This document shows, piece by piece, positions 26,110 through 35,900 of a stretch of DNA of 64,000 nucleotides (positions within the stretch are counted from its first letter, which is position 1; each line of letters begins with the position of its first letter). Source of the stretch: Legionella sp. MW5194 (GTDB lineage: Bacteria > Pseudomonadota > Gammaproteobacteria > Legionellales > Legionellaceae); the NCBI RefSeq assembly GCF_016864235.1, contig NZ_CP045732.1:1550001-1614000 (forward strand). The letters run 5' to 3'. A model generated the notes under the pieces. The model made no database searches. It was given only the letters and a program-made list of their open reading frames with translations, and was not told where the DNA came from. The position numbers and the translations under genes are program-made.

Positions 26110-27336
26110 ATGGCTGAGCGTAACTTAATCACCTGGCTTGAAAAGAACATCACCAGTCACCGGGATCCGTTCTTTTCCATTCGCTGGGATCGGTTGATTT
26201 CACATCCCGATATTCAACGTCAAATTAAAAACAATAAAAAGGCCCATCAACTCTATTGCTACATTGAATCGTCGCTTGCTCATCAGCAGGCTAAATTAAT
26301 TAACCTCACGCTTCGCAAGGCGTTCGCTAACCTGACTCAGGATGATTTGGCGAATGTAGCCGGATTTTCCAATGATAAAAAAGGAACACCGCGGCAAAAG
26401 GCGTATTTTCACGCTCACCACACGCTGCAGTATTATGTCAGACGGGATATTCTTGAACATAAGAGCCGGGCCGCCAGACTTAACGCGTTTCGACGCTGGA
26501 TCGATGTGGCGGATATTCTGTTTTCCAGGAATTGCTATGAAGGGGGAATGCTGGTATCCGTCACATTGAATCTTCTCGACAGTTATCTCCGCTGCGGGGA
26601 CGAATTGCCAGCAATCAGCAGGAAAAAACTTAACCACCTTCTGGACATGTATTCACCGGCTGGCAATTTTAAGCATCTAAGGCAGCATATCAAGGATCAT
26701 CAGTCAGAGAACAGTTTTCCTCTGGTTACTGTCATCGGTAAAGATCTGACGTTTATTGATGAAAACCTAAATACCCTTCAGGACAAAATGAATGGTTTCC
26801 TGCTCGCATGGAAAGATCAGAAAAAAGCGGAAATGCAGCAAATGCTTGCTGGTGCGGGTCGTGAAGGGGATGCATTGAGCAAAAAGCATATAAGAATCTA
26901 CCACGGGCATAAACTGCGCAGTGCCGTAAAACCGGAAAAGGACCAAGCGAAAGAAACAAAGGAAGAGAAAAAAGAATTTTCCATTGAAGAGCTTCTGGCT
27001 GTCCCGGCAAGCGAGGTACCGGCCGAATACAATGCAATGCGCAGCAGCTACCTTACTGCCGTTCAGGAAAAAATGGATTTCATCAAGACGCTGTTGCCTG
27101 AAAAAAAAGAGACGCTCCCGGATTTACCCCGGGAATTGCAGTCAGCTTATGAACAGACTGAACAACGCTTCCGGGAAAACGGCCTCGATTCACTCCTGGA
27201 GGGTGCCGATGCGAATAATAGCAAAAGCCGCCTCTACTCCGAGAAACTGTTACCCGGTTTCTTTAGTCGAGGTGGCTGTTCAGCCGACAAGCATTGGCGG
27301 CAGGTATTCACCTACACCAACACTTTTTCAGCCTAA
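26110..27336 (+). CDS. RasGEF (Cdc25-like) domain protein, candidate Dot/Icm effector
   Basis: This 408-residue protein matches the layout of the Ras guanine-nucleotide-exchange catalytic domain across about residues 60-250. LRKAFANLTQDDLANV matches the region in which eukaryotic RasGEFs have DLYRAVQPSELVGS. RLNAFRRWIDVADILFSRNCYEGG corresponds to the helix pair with LNNFNG. LLDMYSPAGNFKHLRQHI is followed by FPLVTVIGKDLTFIDENLN, the counterpart of VPFFGIYLTNIL/LTFIEEGNP. RasGEF domains are eukaryotic, and Legionella is known to deliver effectors of this type (LegG2). It starts 50 bases after fliK and overlaps the next gene's stop by four bases. Secretion is inferred. Confidence 0.68.
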   Translation: MAERNLITWLEKNITSHRDPFFSIRWDRLISHPDIQRQIKNNKKAHQLYCYIESSLAHQQAKLINLTLRKAFANLTQDDLANVAGFSNDKKGTPRQKAYFHAHHTLQYYVRRDILEHKSRAARLNAFRRWIDVADILFSRNCYEGGMLVSVTLNLLDSYLRCGDELPAISRKKLNHLLDMYSPAGNFKHLRQHIKDHQSENSFPLVTVIGKDLTFIDENLNTLQDKMNGFLLAWKDQKKAEMQQMLAGAGREGDALSKKHIRIYHGHKLRSAVKPEKDQAKETKEEKKEFSIEELLAVPASEVPAEYNAMRSSYLTAVQEKMDFIKTLLPEKKETLPDLPRELQSAYEQTEQRFRENGLDSLLEGADANNSKSRLYSEKLLPGFFSRGGCSADKHWRQVFTYTNTFSA

Positions 27337-27668
27337 AAACAACGTCGTTCACATTGAAGAATGCGGCCATTCCATCGATTGACCAGGCAGCGTTGCTGGC
27401 ATTGTATGCCATGACGCCAATAAATGGGTTGCCAGCCTGTCCAGTAATAGCGATGGCGGTGTTTAGGGCCGTAATAGATATAGGCAGGCGGCGGGTAGTA
27501 ACCGTGATCATACATGAAGTAAAAGGCTAACTGCGGGCCGGCTGACAAGGGTTCAAAGGCTGTGGTTGTTCTGCTTTCAGCGTAACTGCTGGCGATGGAT
27601 AATGGCAGTAAGAGAGCTAAGGTCAGTGCCATTGATAACAACCTTGGCTTTTTATAGTAGGCGTTCAT
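27333..27668 (-). CDS. Small exported Tyr/Arg-rich protein
   Basis: This 111-residue protein has a clear signal peptide (hydrophobic residues 10-26, cleavage near SSYAES). Its mature part is short and rich in Tyr, Trp, Arg and Pro (DHGYYPPPAYIYYGPKHRHR). Four Cys lie in the C-terminal third (QCQQRC and QCERRC), which suggests two disulfides. No family is recognised. The ATG has a strong AAGGAAGG site, so the gene is credible. Its stop interlocks with the stop of the convergent RasGEF-like gene. Confidence 0.65.
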   Translation of the reverse strand: MNAYYKKPRLLSMALTLALLLPLSIASSYAESRTTTAFEPLSAGPQLAFYFMYDHGYYPPPAYIYYGPKHRHRYYWTGWQPIYWRHGIQCQQRCLVNRWNGRILQCERRCF

Positions 27669-27854
27669 AATGACCTTCCTTTGTACATATTGACCACCTT
27701 AATTATAGCCAAGCGCCTTCCTTAAAACAAAGCGCAAGCCTGTTAGCCAGCAGGGGCTTTAAAAAAGATTAATTGCAGCTAAAGCGTTTTTATTGCCAGG
27801 ATGTTTGGTAGTATAGGTAGCATTTTTCTCCCCTGAGTCATCAAAAGGATAAAT

Positions 27855-28313
27855 ATGAACAAAATCAGGCCGGCCAGCCTATTGATAATGCTTTCGTTAC
27901 TGGTGCAACACCCGGTTTTTGCAGAACAGGGGATTTCCTCAGTCAGTCCGGTGAACAGCATTTCTCCCGCCTGCCCACCCACCATTGACGTCACTCAGGC
28001 TCTTAAGACAACCTATCGCGGATGGGATAGCTTTGTGCCTGCTGCGGCCTATTTTCTTGATGGCATTTCCTTTTACTCCGGCAAGCCGGACGAGTTGGCC
28101 TTGCTTAAACCGGATATCAACAACAGCCGCCGGGCAAAATGGACGTTTTCGCCAAAAGACTCGATTTACATGCTTTGTGAATACAATCAAACCATCATTG
28201 CACTGACAAAAAAGCTACCGCCCAATTTAACCGATTGCGAAGTAACCTATCAAAATCAGGTTATGGGTAACAAGGGACCGCTTCCTGGTCGTGTCACTTG
28301 CCATACTGCCTAA
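27855..28313 (+). CDS. STY0301-like exported protein
   Basis: This 152-residue secreted protein has a signal peptide (MNKIRPASLLIMLSLLVQHPVFA). The mature domain opens with a CPPTIDV motif. It contains FLDGISFYSGKPDELALLKPD, a W..., a YMLCEY strand, and a terminal CEVTY...VTC pair. This pattern matches the uncharacterised STY0301 family of periplasmic proteins. Conserved Cys residues probably form disulfides. It has an AAAGGAT site and lies 19 bases before roxA, so it may be co-transcribed with it. Confidence 0.6.
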   Translation: MNKIRPASLLIMLSLLVQHPVFAEQGISSVSPVNSISPACPPTIDVTQALKTTYRGWDSFVPAAAYFLDGISFYSGKPDELALLKPDINNSRRAKWTFSPKDSIYMLCEYNQTIIALTKKLPPNLTDCEVTYQNQVMGNKGPLPGRVTCHTA

Positions 28314-28332
28314 GACCTCGTAAGGAGTCGAT

Positions 28333-29505
28333 ATGATCAATTTTCAAAGCCTGAGCAAAGACGATTTCCTCGCGCAGTACTGGCAGAAGAAACCCCTGGT
28401 TTTCAGAAAGGCATTGCCTGAGTTTATTAATCCCTTAAGCGGCGATGAATTGGCGGGGCTGGCGTTGGATGATGAAGTGGAAAGCCGTCTGGTTAGGCAT
28501 ACACCGGAAAAAAAGCCCTCCTGGCATTTAAAGCGTGGCCCGTTCCAGGAGCGTGACTTCACCCAATTGCCACGAAGCCATTGGACGCTGCTGGTGCAGG
28601 GGGTTGACCGTTTCATTCCGGAGGTGGCAGCCTTACTTGATCATTTCAATTTTTTACCCCATTGGCGTGTGGATGATGTCATGATTAGCTATGCAGTAGA
28701 GCAAGGCAGTGTCGGACCTCACTATGATCATTATGATGTGTTTTTATTTCAGGCTCAGGGCCGACGTCAATGGCTGCTGTCCTCCAAGCATTGTGAAATG
28801 GACAATTATTTACCCAATGTTGACTTGCGCATCATGGATAAATTCCTCGTTGAAGAAGAATTTATTTTAGAACCGGGCGACATGCTGTATCTGCCGCCCC
28901 ACATCGCTCATCACGGTATTTCCCTGTCTCCGGATTGCATGACTTACTCCTTTGGGTACCGCAGTTATCAATCGCTGGAATTATGGGAAAGTTTTGGTGA
29001 ATACCTGGAAGAAAACAGCCTACATCATGAGTTGTACCATGATCCGGACTGGCGTCACCTTAAGGGCAGCGGGGAGTTGCCTGCTCAGGCAATCAGTGAG
29101 GCAAAGCGTGTTTTGCAAAACATCCTGGATGATGAGGAGAGACTTCGTCACTGGTTTGGCTGTTTTGTAACCCGTTTGGATCAACAGGCTGAAGAACTGT
29201 TACCCATTCCTAACGAAGACACAGACGATTTGGAGCTTTTTTTATCAGAACTTGAAAACAGCCCGGGTTTAACGCGTAACAGTTTGTGTCGCTTTGCCTA
29301 TGAAATCCAGTCGGGTGACGCATTGAAGCTGTTTGTTAACGGCTGCGGCTGGAACACGGAAGGGGTGTCCCCGTCACTCATAAAGCTGGTCGCCGACCAT
29401 CGCTTTGTGCCACTGACGGAACTGACGCCGTATTTAAACAACAAGGATAACCAGCTGTTTCTTTATGAATTATGGGAATTGCAATGGCTTGATTGTGATG
29501 TCTAG
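28333..29505 (+). CDS. roxA: Ribosomal protein L16 arginine hydroxylase (JmjC/cupin 2-oxoglutarate oxygenase)
   Basis: RoxA (YcfD) is a Fe(II)/2-oxoglutarate dioxygenase that hydroxylates an Arg of ribosomal protein L16. The 390-residue product shows the N-terminal YWQKKPLVFRKALPEF. The iron facial triad is GPHYDHYDVF (His-x-Asp) plus the distal His of LPPHIAHHGIS. SYAVEQGSVG and DKFLVEEEFILEPGDMLY are further family blocks. A dimerisation and winged-helix region follows. The ATG has an AAGGAG site. Confidence 0.93.
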   Translation: MINFQSLSKDDFLAQYWQKKPLVFRKALPEFINPLSGDELAGLALDDEVESRLVRHTPEKKPSWHLKRGPFQERDFTQLPRSHWTLLVQGVDRFIPEVAALLDHFNFLPHWRVDDVMISYAVEQGSVGPHYDHYDVFLFQAQGRRQWLLSSKHCEMDNYLPNVDLRIMDKFLVEEEFILEPGDMLYLPPHIAHHGISLSPDCMTYSFGYRSYQSLELWESFGEYLEENSLHHELYHDPDWRHLKGSGELPAQAISEAKRVLQNILDDEERLRHWFGCFVTRLDQQAEELLPIPNEDTDDLELFLSELENSPGLTRNSLCRFAYEIQSGDALKLFVNGCGWNTEGVSPSLIKLVADHRFVPLTELTPYLNNKDNQLFLYELWELQWLDCDV

Positions 29506-29633
29506 CGGCTTAAGCGGTGTTTGTTATGAGGCTTTGAAAAAAGGAAGTATTGTCTAACTGGGTTATTTAAAGTAATACTAAACCAATCCGGTGAAAACCA
29601 TCCCCTGGAGCTGCATAATCATAAGGACAGATC

Positions 29634-30497
29634 ATGCTGAAAAATCATCGTCAATTTGTGCTGGGTTTGATGTGTTTTTGCTGTTCAACCCTGTTTGCGC
29701 AAGTGCGGGAGATAGCCATTACCATTGATGATCTTCCCTTCGTAGGCTCCACCCACAATGATCCTGGACGAATCCGGCGTGAAAATGAACGGCTCACTAA
29801 AATTCTGGACACTTTAAATCAATACAACGTCCCGGCAACCGGTTTTGTGATCGCTGGAACCATCGAAAAAGATCAGTGGCAGTTATTGGAGAAATTTCGT
29901 GACGACGGGTATCAGCTGGGGAATCATACCTATTCTCACCGCAGTTTAAACAGCGTGACGGCACACCAATACACCCAGGACATAAAACGTGCCGACAAGG
30001 TATTGGCTCCCTTGCTGGTTGGCACAAAGTATTTCCGCTACCCCTATTTAGCTGAAAGTCAGGGTGAAAAAAAACAACAGGTTTATGAATTTTTGACTGC
30101 TCTTGGCTATGTGATCGCTCCAGTCACCGTAGACAGTAAAGATTTTCAATTCAATGCGCAATTTTTAGCGATTCACTGGCGAAATCGTCAACAAAATCTG
30201 CCCTCCTTTAAAAAACGGTATTTAAATTTTATCTGGAACCAGACACTGAAAGCGGAAGCCAAGGCAAAAAAGCGGGGTGATGCAGATTCCAGGCAGATTT
30301 TGCTAATCCATGCCAATCTGCTTAACAGCCTGGTGCTGAAGGACATTATTGAAATGTACCAGAAAAATGGCTACAAAATTGTCAGTTTGGATGCGATATT
30401 AAGTACAGAAACTCGACCCGGTGAGGGGAATCCCAAAGCCATGCTGTTAAGCCCTCTGCTTAAATCACTCCTTGAAAAATCCCCTTCGGTGGATTAA
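29634..30497 (+). CDS. Exported polysaccharide deacetylase family protein
   Basis: This 287-residue NodB-fold deacetylase has a signal peptide (residues 1 to about 22, ending LFAQ). Catalytic motifs are present: AITIDDLPF (metal Asp), LGNHTYSH (the two metal His), and RYPYLAES, the equivalent of the RPPY motif. Family members remove N-acetyl groups from peptidoglycan or exopolysaccharide. The actual substrate is not evident. The ATG has a strong AAGGACAG site. Its stop interlocks with that of the convergent mltA. Confidence 0.85.
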   Translation: MLKNHRQFVLGLMCFCCSTLFAQVREIAITIDDLPFVGSTHNDPGRIRRENERLTKILDTLNQYNVPATGFVIAGTIEKDQWQLLEKFRDDGYQLGNHTYSHRSLNSVTAHQYTQDIKRADKVLAPLLVGTKYFRYPYLAESQGEKKQQVYEFLTALGYVIAPVTVDSKDFQFNAQFLAIHWRNRQQNLPSFKKRYLNFIWNQTLKAEAKAKKRGDADSRQILLIHANLLNSLVLKDIIEMYQKNGYKIVSLDAILSTETRPGEGNPKAMLLSPLLKSLLEKSPSVD

Positions 30498-31687
30498 GTC
30501 AGCGTTTTAGGCAGATGCGGGATGGAATGCCTGGGCAATAATAGCCAGTATCGTCCCCTGTTTTTCATTTTTCCGGCGATGTCGGTCGCTGTTTGGCCGG
30601 CTCCCCAGAAAACATCCCCCCTGACCATGCCGCGAATGGCTCCACCGGTATCCTGGGCAATCATCAGCCGCTTAAGTGTTTTCTTGTCCTGATGGGTCTT
30701 GTCCGGGTGGGTTGTGCTAAGCCATAACGGTGTGCCCAGCGGGATCCATTGCCTGTCTACAGCTAATGAATAACCGGGAGTCAGCGCTATTCCCTGTGCA
30801 CCCAATGCGGCAGTCTGCTTTAGGATACGGAAAAAAACAAAGGATTTGTTCTGGTTAATGATGTTGTCCATTTCGTCAGGATGCGCTTCAAGGTAAGCGC
30901 GGATGCCCTGCATGGAAGCGGTTTTTTTAGTCATAATCCCTTTTTCAACCAGTATGCGCCCGACTGGCGTGTAGGGTGCGCCATTTTCACCGGCATACCC
31001 GACATACAGTCGGCGTCCATCGGGTAGTTGGACAACACCAGAGCCCTGAATTTCCAGAAAGAGGCGGTCAATGGCACTGTTAACCCAAACCAGAACAGGC
31101 GCTTTACCGTGAATGGCCCCTTCGTTGATTTGCTTTCGGGTAGGGTAGGGAGCTAATTGATTGCCCTGCAAGCGCCCGACAATACGGGAATGGTTGTAGC
31201 GGGAATTGAAATCCCCCAGATTGACGGTCACTAAATTCGAGGGGAGGCCGTAAATTGGCACATTAAACTCCCTGGTTTTAGTCAGACTGCCATAAAGCAA
31301 TGGCATGTAATAGCCAGTGAAAAGCCCCTTGACTGGACGGTTGTTGTAAAAGGCAACCGGGGTGAACCATTTTTCAAAAAAAGCACGGGCTGATTGTTTG
31401 TCGGGGTGATGGATTGCGAGCGCTGCCTGACAGGCCGGTTGCCAATCCTTAACCAACAGTGGAATCCTGTGACTGCCTGCCCGACCCTGCGGATCCTGGC
31501 GCAGAAAGGTTTTGCACGAGTGTTTAAAGGTGGTTAATGACTGGACGAGATCCGCCTGTTGCCAACCAGGCAATGACTTAAACGTCGCAGGTCGAAGTTC
31601 AAGCGCATTGAGTTTTTTAAACCAGACGGTGAGGCTTAAGACGGCAATCGCTATCCCTGTAATAATCGATAAGAGTTTCAATTTCAT
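30494..31687 (-). CDS. mltA: Membrane-bound lytic murein transglycosylase A
   Basis: MltA cleaves peptidoglycan glycan strands to 1,6-anhydro-muropeptides. The 397-residue product has VKGLFTGYYMPLLYGS, the domain 1/2 region IYGLPSNLVTVNL, LFLEIQGSGVVQLPDG, and the 3D domain with the catalytic Asp in AQDTGGAIRGMVRGDVFWG. The E. coli enzyme is a lipoprotein, but this one shows no lipobox. An uncleaved N-terminal membrane helix (about residues 4-22) seems to anchor it. I chose the ATG at 31687 so that this helix is near the N terminus; the upstream extension to 31759 is less likely. Confidence 0.92.
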   Translation of the reverse strand: MKLKLLSIITGIAIAVLSLTVWFKKLNALELRPATFKSLPGWQQADLVQSLTTFKHSCKTFLRQDPQGRAGSHRIPLLVKDWQPACQAALAIHHPDKQSARAFFEKWFTPVAFYNNRPVKGLFTGYYMPLLYGSLTKTREFNVPIYGLPSNLVTVNLGDFNSRYNHSRIVGRLQGNQLAPYPTRKQINEGAIHGKAPVLVWVNSAIDRLFLEIQGSGVVQLPDGRRLYVGYAGENGAPYTPVGRILVEKGIMTKKTASMQGIRAYLEAHPDEMDNIINQNKSFVFFRILKQTAALGAQGIALTPGYSLAVDRQWIPLGTPLWLSTTHPDKTHQDKKTLKRLMIAQDTGGAIRGMVRGDVFWGAGQTATDIAGKMKNRGRYWLLLPRHSIPHLPKTLT

Positions 31688-31823
31688 AACTGGATAAATT
31701 TTACACCAAATGAGAAGCATTGCAACATAAATGCATCTTACAATACAAACTTGAAACAAATTGATTGAAAAGTCATCACAAATTGGGCATACTATGGGGG
31801 TATTGAAAAGCGAGTAATCCCAT

Positions 31824-32918
31824 ATGAAATCTGTATCTGAAATGGAACACCTTTTAAAAGACTTTGGTCAGCCCGGCGATATTCCGGTTGAAGCAATGGC
31901 CCTGTCGTTACATGTTAAACGCCTTGAGCGGCAACAAAAAGGCAGCGATTTGCATGCGTTTGCCATGCTCACTTCAGAAATCGAAGAGCTCGATAGTGCG
32001 TTGGTCACCATCATTGATAGCAATGCCTGTGATTTCAGGTTTCAGGTGGCGGTGGGTAATAAAGGTTCTGACTTAACCCATTGGTCCTTTCTGGAGTTTG
32101 TGTTTAAGGCAAACTCTAAGGATAAGCCGGAATTGAGTGTATTCATTTGTGATCCGCTCGGTATGAAGCAATCCGTGGTGCTGGCTTTGTTATTGAGCGA
32201 TACAATACGGTTTGGAAGCCTGGCTGATTTTTGCAAAACAACCGTGTACATCCCGGTTACGACACTGCAGATTGCTGGCCGAACCTGCCCTTACCTGGCT
32301 CTGGATAGCATTGCCATGTTGTCCAATCAATCCAGTTTTGAGGATTTGTATCAGTACATGAAAGAACATGAAAATAGCGAGAGTGCCAGCGAATGCAGGC
32401 GCCTCATTGAACTCTACAAAACTGGCGTCATTGGCTGTATGGATGAAGGGCAAATCACTGACACGTATGATTTTCCCTGCGTTGTCAGCGCCTTGCCCCC
32501 ACGATTGGTACGAACATCCCAATCCCTGCAGATTATTGATGACGTAACAAATCATGCCGGCGATGAGGTTGTGAATGCCAAAGACAAAACCTTCAGGTTA
32601 TCGACTTCCCGTTACCGTCTGATTGTAGAAGATCGTTATGGCGAGAAAGAGGAGCGTAATTTACGCGTTAACTTCAAAATGAAGGAACAAAACAGCCGTT
32701 TGAGAGCTTATTTAGCGAAAATCTCGGAGCAATCAGAGACTAAACCCCAGAGCGACGAAGCCGGCTCTCCAGCTAAAGCTCAACCTCCACAGTCTCCTAC
32801 GACTGGCGTGGATGACCAGGTGGCGGCGGGCATTAGTGCCCAGCGAATGGCAGGGCTCAATCAGTGGGTCAAGGAGTCCCTGGCTATTGCGGCCATGTCC
32901 ACGCTGACATTCAGTTAA
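31824..32918 (+). CDS. Candidate YopJ-like (clan CE) cysteine protease/acetyltransferase effector
   Basis: I do not recognise a named orthologue for this 364-residue protein. The order and spacing of possible catalytic residues match YopJ/C55 enzymes: His86 in LTHWSFLEFVF, acidic Asp110 in LSVFICDPLG, then Gln149 and Cys155 in LQIAGRTCPYLALDSI. The Gln-X5-Cys spacing is the same as in YopJ. The following helix (AMLSNQSSFEDLYQYMKE) also fits. The C-terminal 70 residues are a low-complexity linker and a hydrophobic end. YopJ-type proteins are effectors that acetylate or cleave host proteins. A possible promoter (TTGAAA, 17 bases, CATACT) lies just upstream. Function and secretion are inferred. 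Confidence 0.5.
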   Translation: MKSVSEMEHLLKDFGQPGDIPVEAMALSLHVKRLERQQKGSDLHAFAMLTSEIEELDSALVTIIDSNACDFRFQVAVGNKGSDLTHWSFLEFVFKANSKDKPELSVFICDPLGMKQSVVLALLLSDTIRFGSLADFCKTTVYIPVTTLQIAGRTCPYLALDSIAMLSNQSSFEDLYQYMKEHENSESASECRRLIELYKTGVIGCMDEGQITDTYDFPCVVSALPPRLVRTSQSLQIIDDVTNHAGDEVVNAKDKTFRLSTSRYRLIVEDRYGEKEERNLRVNFKMKEQNSRLRAYLAKISEQSETKPQSDEAGSPAKAQPPQSPTTGVDDQVAAGISAQRMAGLNQWVKESLAIAAMSTLTFS

Positions 32919-32919
32919 C

Positions 32920-35900
32920 TCAAGTCTTTGGCCGGTTATGCCGGCTGAATCGGCTGGTTAATACATAAAAAACCGGGGTGAAAATTAACCCAAAAAAGGT
33001 GACGCCCAGCATGCCGCTGAAGACCGCCACACCCAAGGCCCGCCTCATTTCTGCGCCTGCGCCCGCGGCAATGACTAAGGGAAATACGCCTAAAATAAAG
33101 GCAAAAGAAGTCATGAGGATAGGTCGAAGCCTCAGTTTGGCGGCCAAAATTGCCGCTTTCCAGCGGTTAGCGCCGTCAAGCTCCAGTTTGCGTGCAAATT
33201 CGACAATTAAAATGGCATTTTTACAGGCAAGGCCGATGAGGATAATAAAACCGATCTGGCTCATGATGTTGTTTTCCATACCCAATAGTTTAATGCCGAG
33301 CATGGATGAGAACAGGCACATGGGAACAATAAGGATGACGGCCAAGGGTAAAATCCAGCTTTCATAGAGAGCGGCTAACACTAAAAACACAAAAATAACG
33401 CTTAATACAAAGGCAATGATTGCGGTATGACCGACGGCCTTTTGCTGGTAGGCAATTTCTGTCCATTCATAACCAATGCCATCCGGGAGGTATTGAGCAG
33501 CTAAATTTTCCATTGTCGTGAGTGTATCGCCGGTACTGTATCCCGGGGCAATATCACCCAGAAGATCAATGGCATTATATAAGTTGTATCGAGGCCAGCG
33601 CGTGGGACCTACGGTGTTTTCCATGGTTGCAACCGAGCCGATGGGCACCATCTCCCCTTGATTGTTCCTCACCTTGATGCGCAGCAAATCATCGGCGGTA
33701 TGGCGGTATTCCGAGTCAGCCTGCGCGATGACACGAAAAGTCCGTCCCAAGTAATTGAAGTCATTGATAAAGATGGATCCAAGATAAACTTCCAGCGCTT
33801 CCGTGATTCGGGCAACGGGGACACCCAGACGCTCCGCCTTCTCCCGGTCGAGTTGCAAACGTATTCGTGGTGTGCTGTTTTCAAAAAAGGTGAAGACCGA
33901 CGTGGCTGCCTGCGACTTGTTGGCCTGTTCAGCCAGGGTGGCAACCGCCTCCGTTAACACCTCAATGCCGCGCCCGCCGCGATCCTGAATCATCATTTTA
34001 AACCCGCCAGCATTTCCAATTCCCCGGACGGGCGGCGGTGGAATGACTACAATCATGGCTTCCTTAATTGTATTCAGTTTTTGTCTTAACGTAGCCAGCA
34101 TGTCGTTGTAGCTTAACCCCAGACGTTCCCGCTCCCGAAATGAACTCATGACCGGGAAAATCGCGGCGGCATTGGATGAGTTTGAAAAGGTGGCGCCTGA
34201 AAAACCGGTGAAGGCCACGGCATTGGCAATTCCAGGTGTTTCAAGAAGTTTGGCGATGGCCATCTGCACTACCTGGTCAGTTCGGCTTAATGACGCCCCG
34301 GGCGGCAATTGAATGGACACGATAAAATAGCCCTGATCCTGCTTGGGGATAAATCCGCGCGGGACAAAGTAAAAGAGCAGGCCCGTGAGGGAAATTAACA
34401 GCAGATAGACGACCAAAACCACGCTGGCACGACGTGTCAGGGTACTGATGGTTTTTCCATAGCGTTTGGAGACGGATTGCAGAAAACGGTTAAAAGCGAG
34501 CAATGGTCTTTTGAAAACAGGGATGGTTTCGCTTTCCGTGTGATGATGTGCCTTAAGCAGCAGAGCAGCCAGCGCGGGACTTAAGGTCAGGGACACAAAA
34601 ACGGAAATGGCTGTGGCAACGGAAACCGTTGTACCAAATTGCTGATAAAAACGCCCGGATATGCCTTTAAGGAAGATCGTCGGCAGAAAGACGGCAATAA
34701 GAACCAGACCAATGGCGACTAAAGCCGAACCGACTTCGCTCATGGTTTTTCTCGCCGCGTCACGTACAGCCAAACCGGCTTCGATATTCCGCTCCATGTT
34801 TTCAACCACGACAATGGCATCATCCACGACAATGCCGATGGCTAGCACCAATCCAAACAAGGTCAGGTAATTCAGTGAAAAGCCAATGGCCTGCATCACG
34901 GCAAAGGTGCCGATTAATGAAATCGGAATAGCCACAACTGGAATAATGGCGGCACGCCAGGACTGTAAAAAAACAAGAATAACCAGCACCACCAGGACAA
35001 TCGCTTCAAAAATGGTGTTGGATACTTCATGAATGGATTCCCTCACGAATTCCGTGGGGTTATAGGCAATTTTATAGTCGATGCCCTTCGGAAAGCGTGT
35101 CGACAAGTCATTCATGGCTGCGATAATGGCATCCGTGGTGGCCAGTGCATTGGTGCCTGGACGCTGAAAAACAGGCAGGGCAACCGCTGGGTATTTACCG
35201 AGGTACCCGCGTGTAAGGTAGTCCTGCGATCCGAGTTCAACCCGCCCGATGTCTTTAAGACGAAGGATTCGGCCGCCTTCACCCGATTTGATAATGATGT
35301 TTTCGAATTCTTCGGGTTTTATCAAGCGGCCCTGGGTTTCAATGTTGTATTCAATGCCGTATTGTTTTTTCTGCGGTTGCCGGTTTAATGCGCCGCTGGC
35401 GACCTGAATATTCTGTGAACGCAGGGCTTCAAGAACATCATTGGGCGTCAGTTCGTAGGAGTCAATGAGATCGGGATTTAACCATAAGCGCATGGCGTAT
35501 TCACTGGCCCCAAACAGGCGCACATCGCCGACCCCTTCAATTCGTTTGATGCGATCGCGGATTTGCAGCACCGCGTAATTACCAATAAAAGTCTGATCGT
35601 ATTGGCCATTGGGTGAGTATAAATTAATCACCAGTAGCAAATCAGGCGAGTTTTTAGCAGTAGTCACTCCTAAACGTCTTACTTCTTCAGGGAGCTTTGC
35701 TTCAGCGATAGCCACGCGATTTTGAACCAGCACCTGGGCCTGATCGAGGTTGGTTCCCAATTGAAAGGTAATGGTGAGCCGCATCTGGCCGTCATCGGTT
35801 GATTGCGAGCTCATGTAGAGCATGCCTTCGACGCCGTTTATTTCCTGCTCAATCGGTGTGGCTACTGTATCCGCTACCGTGTTGGCGTTGGCGCCAGGGT

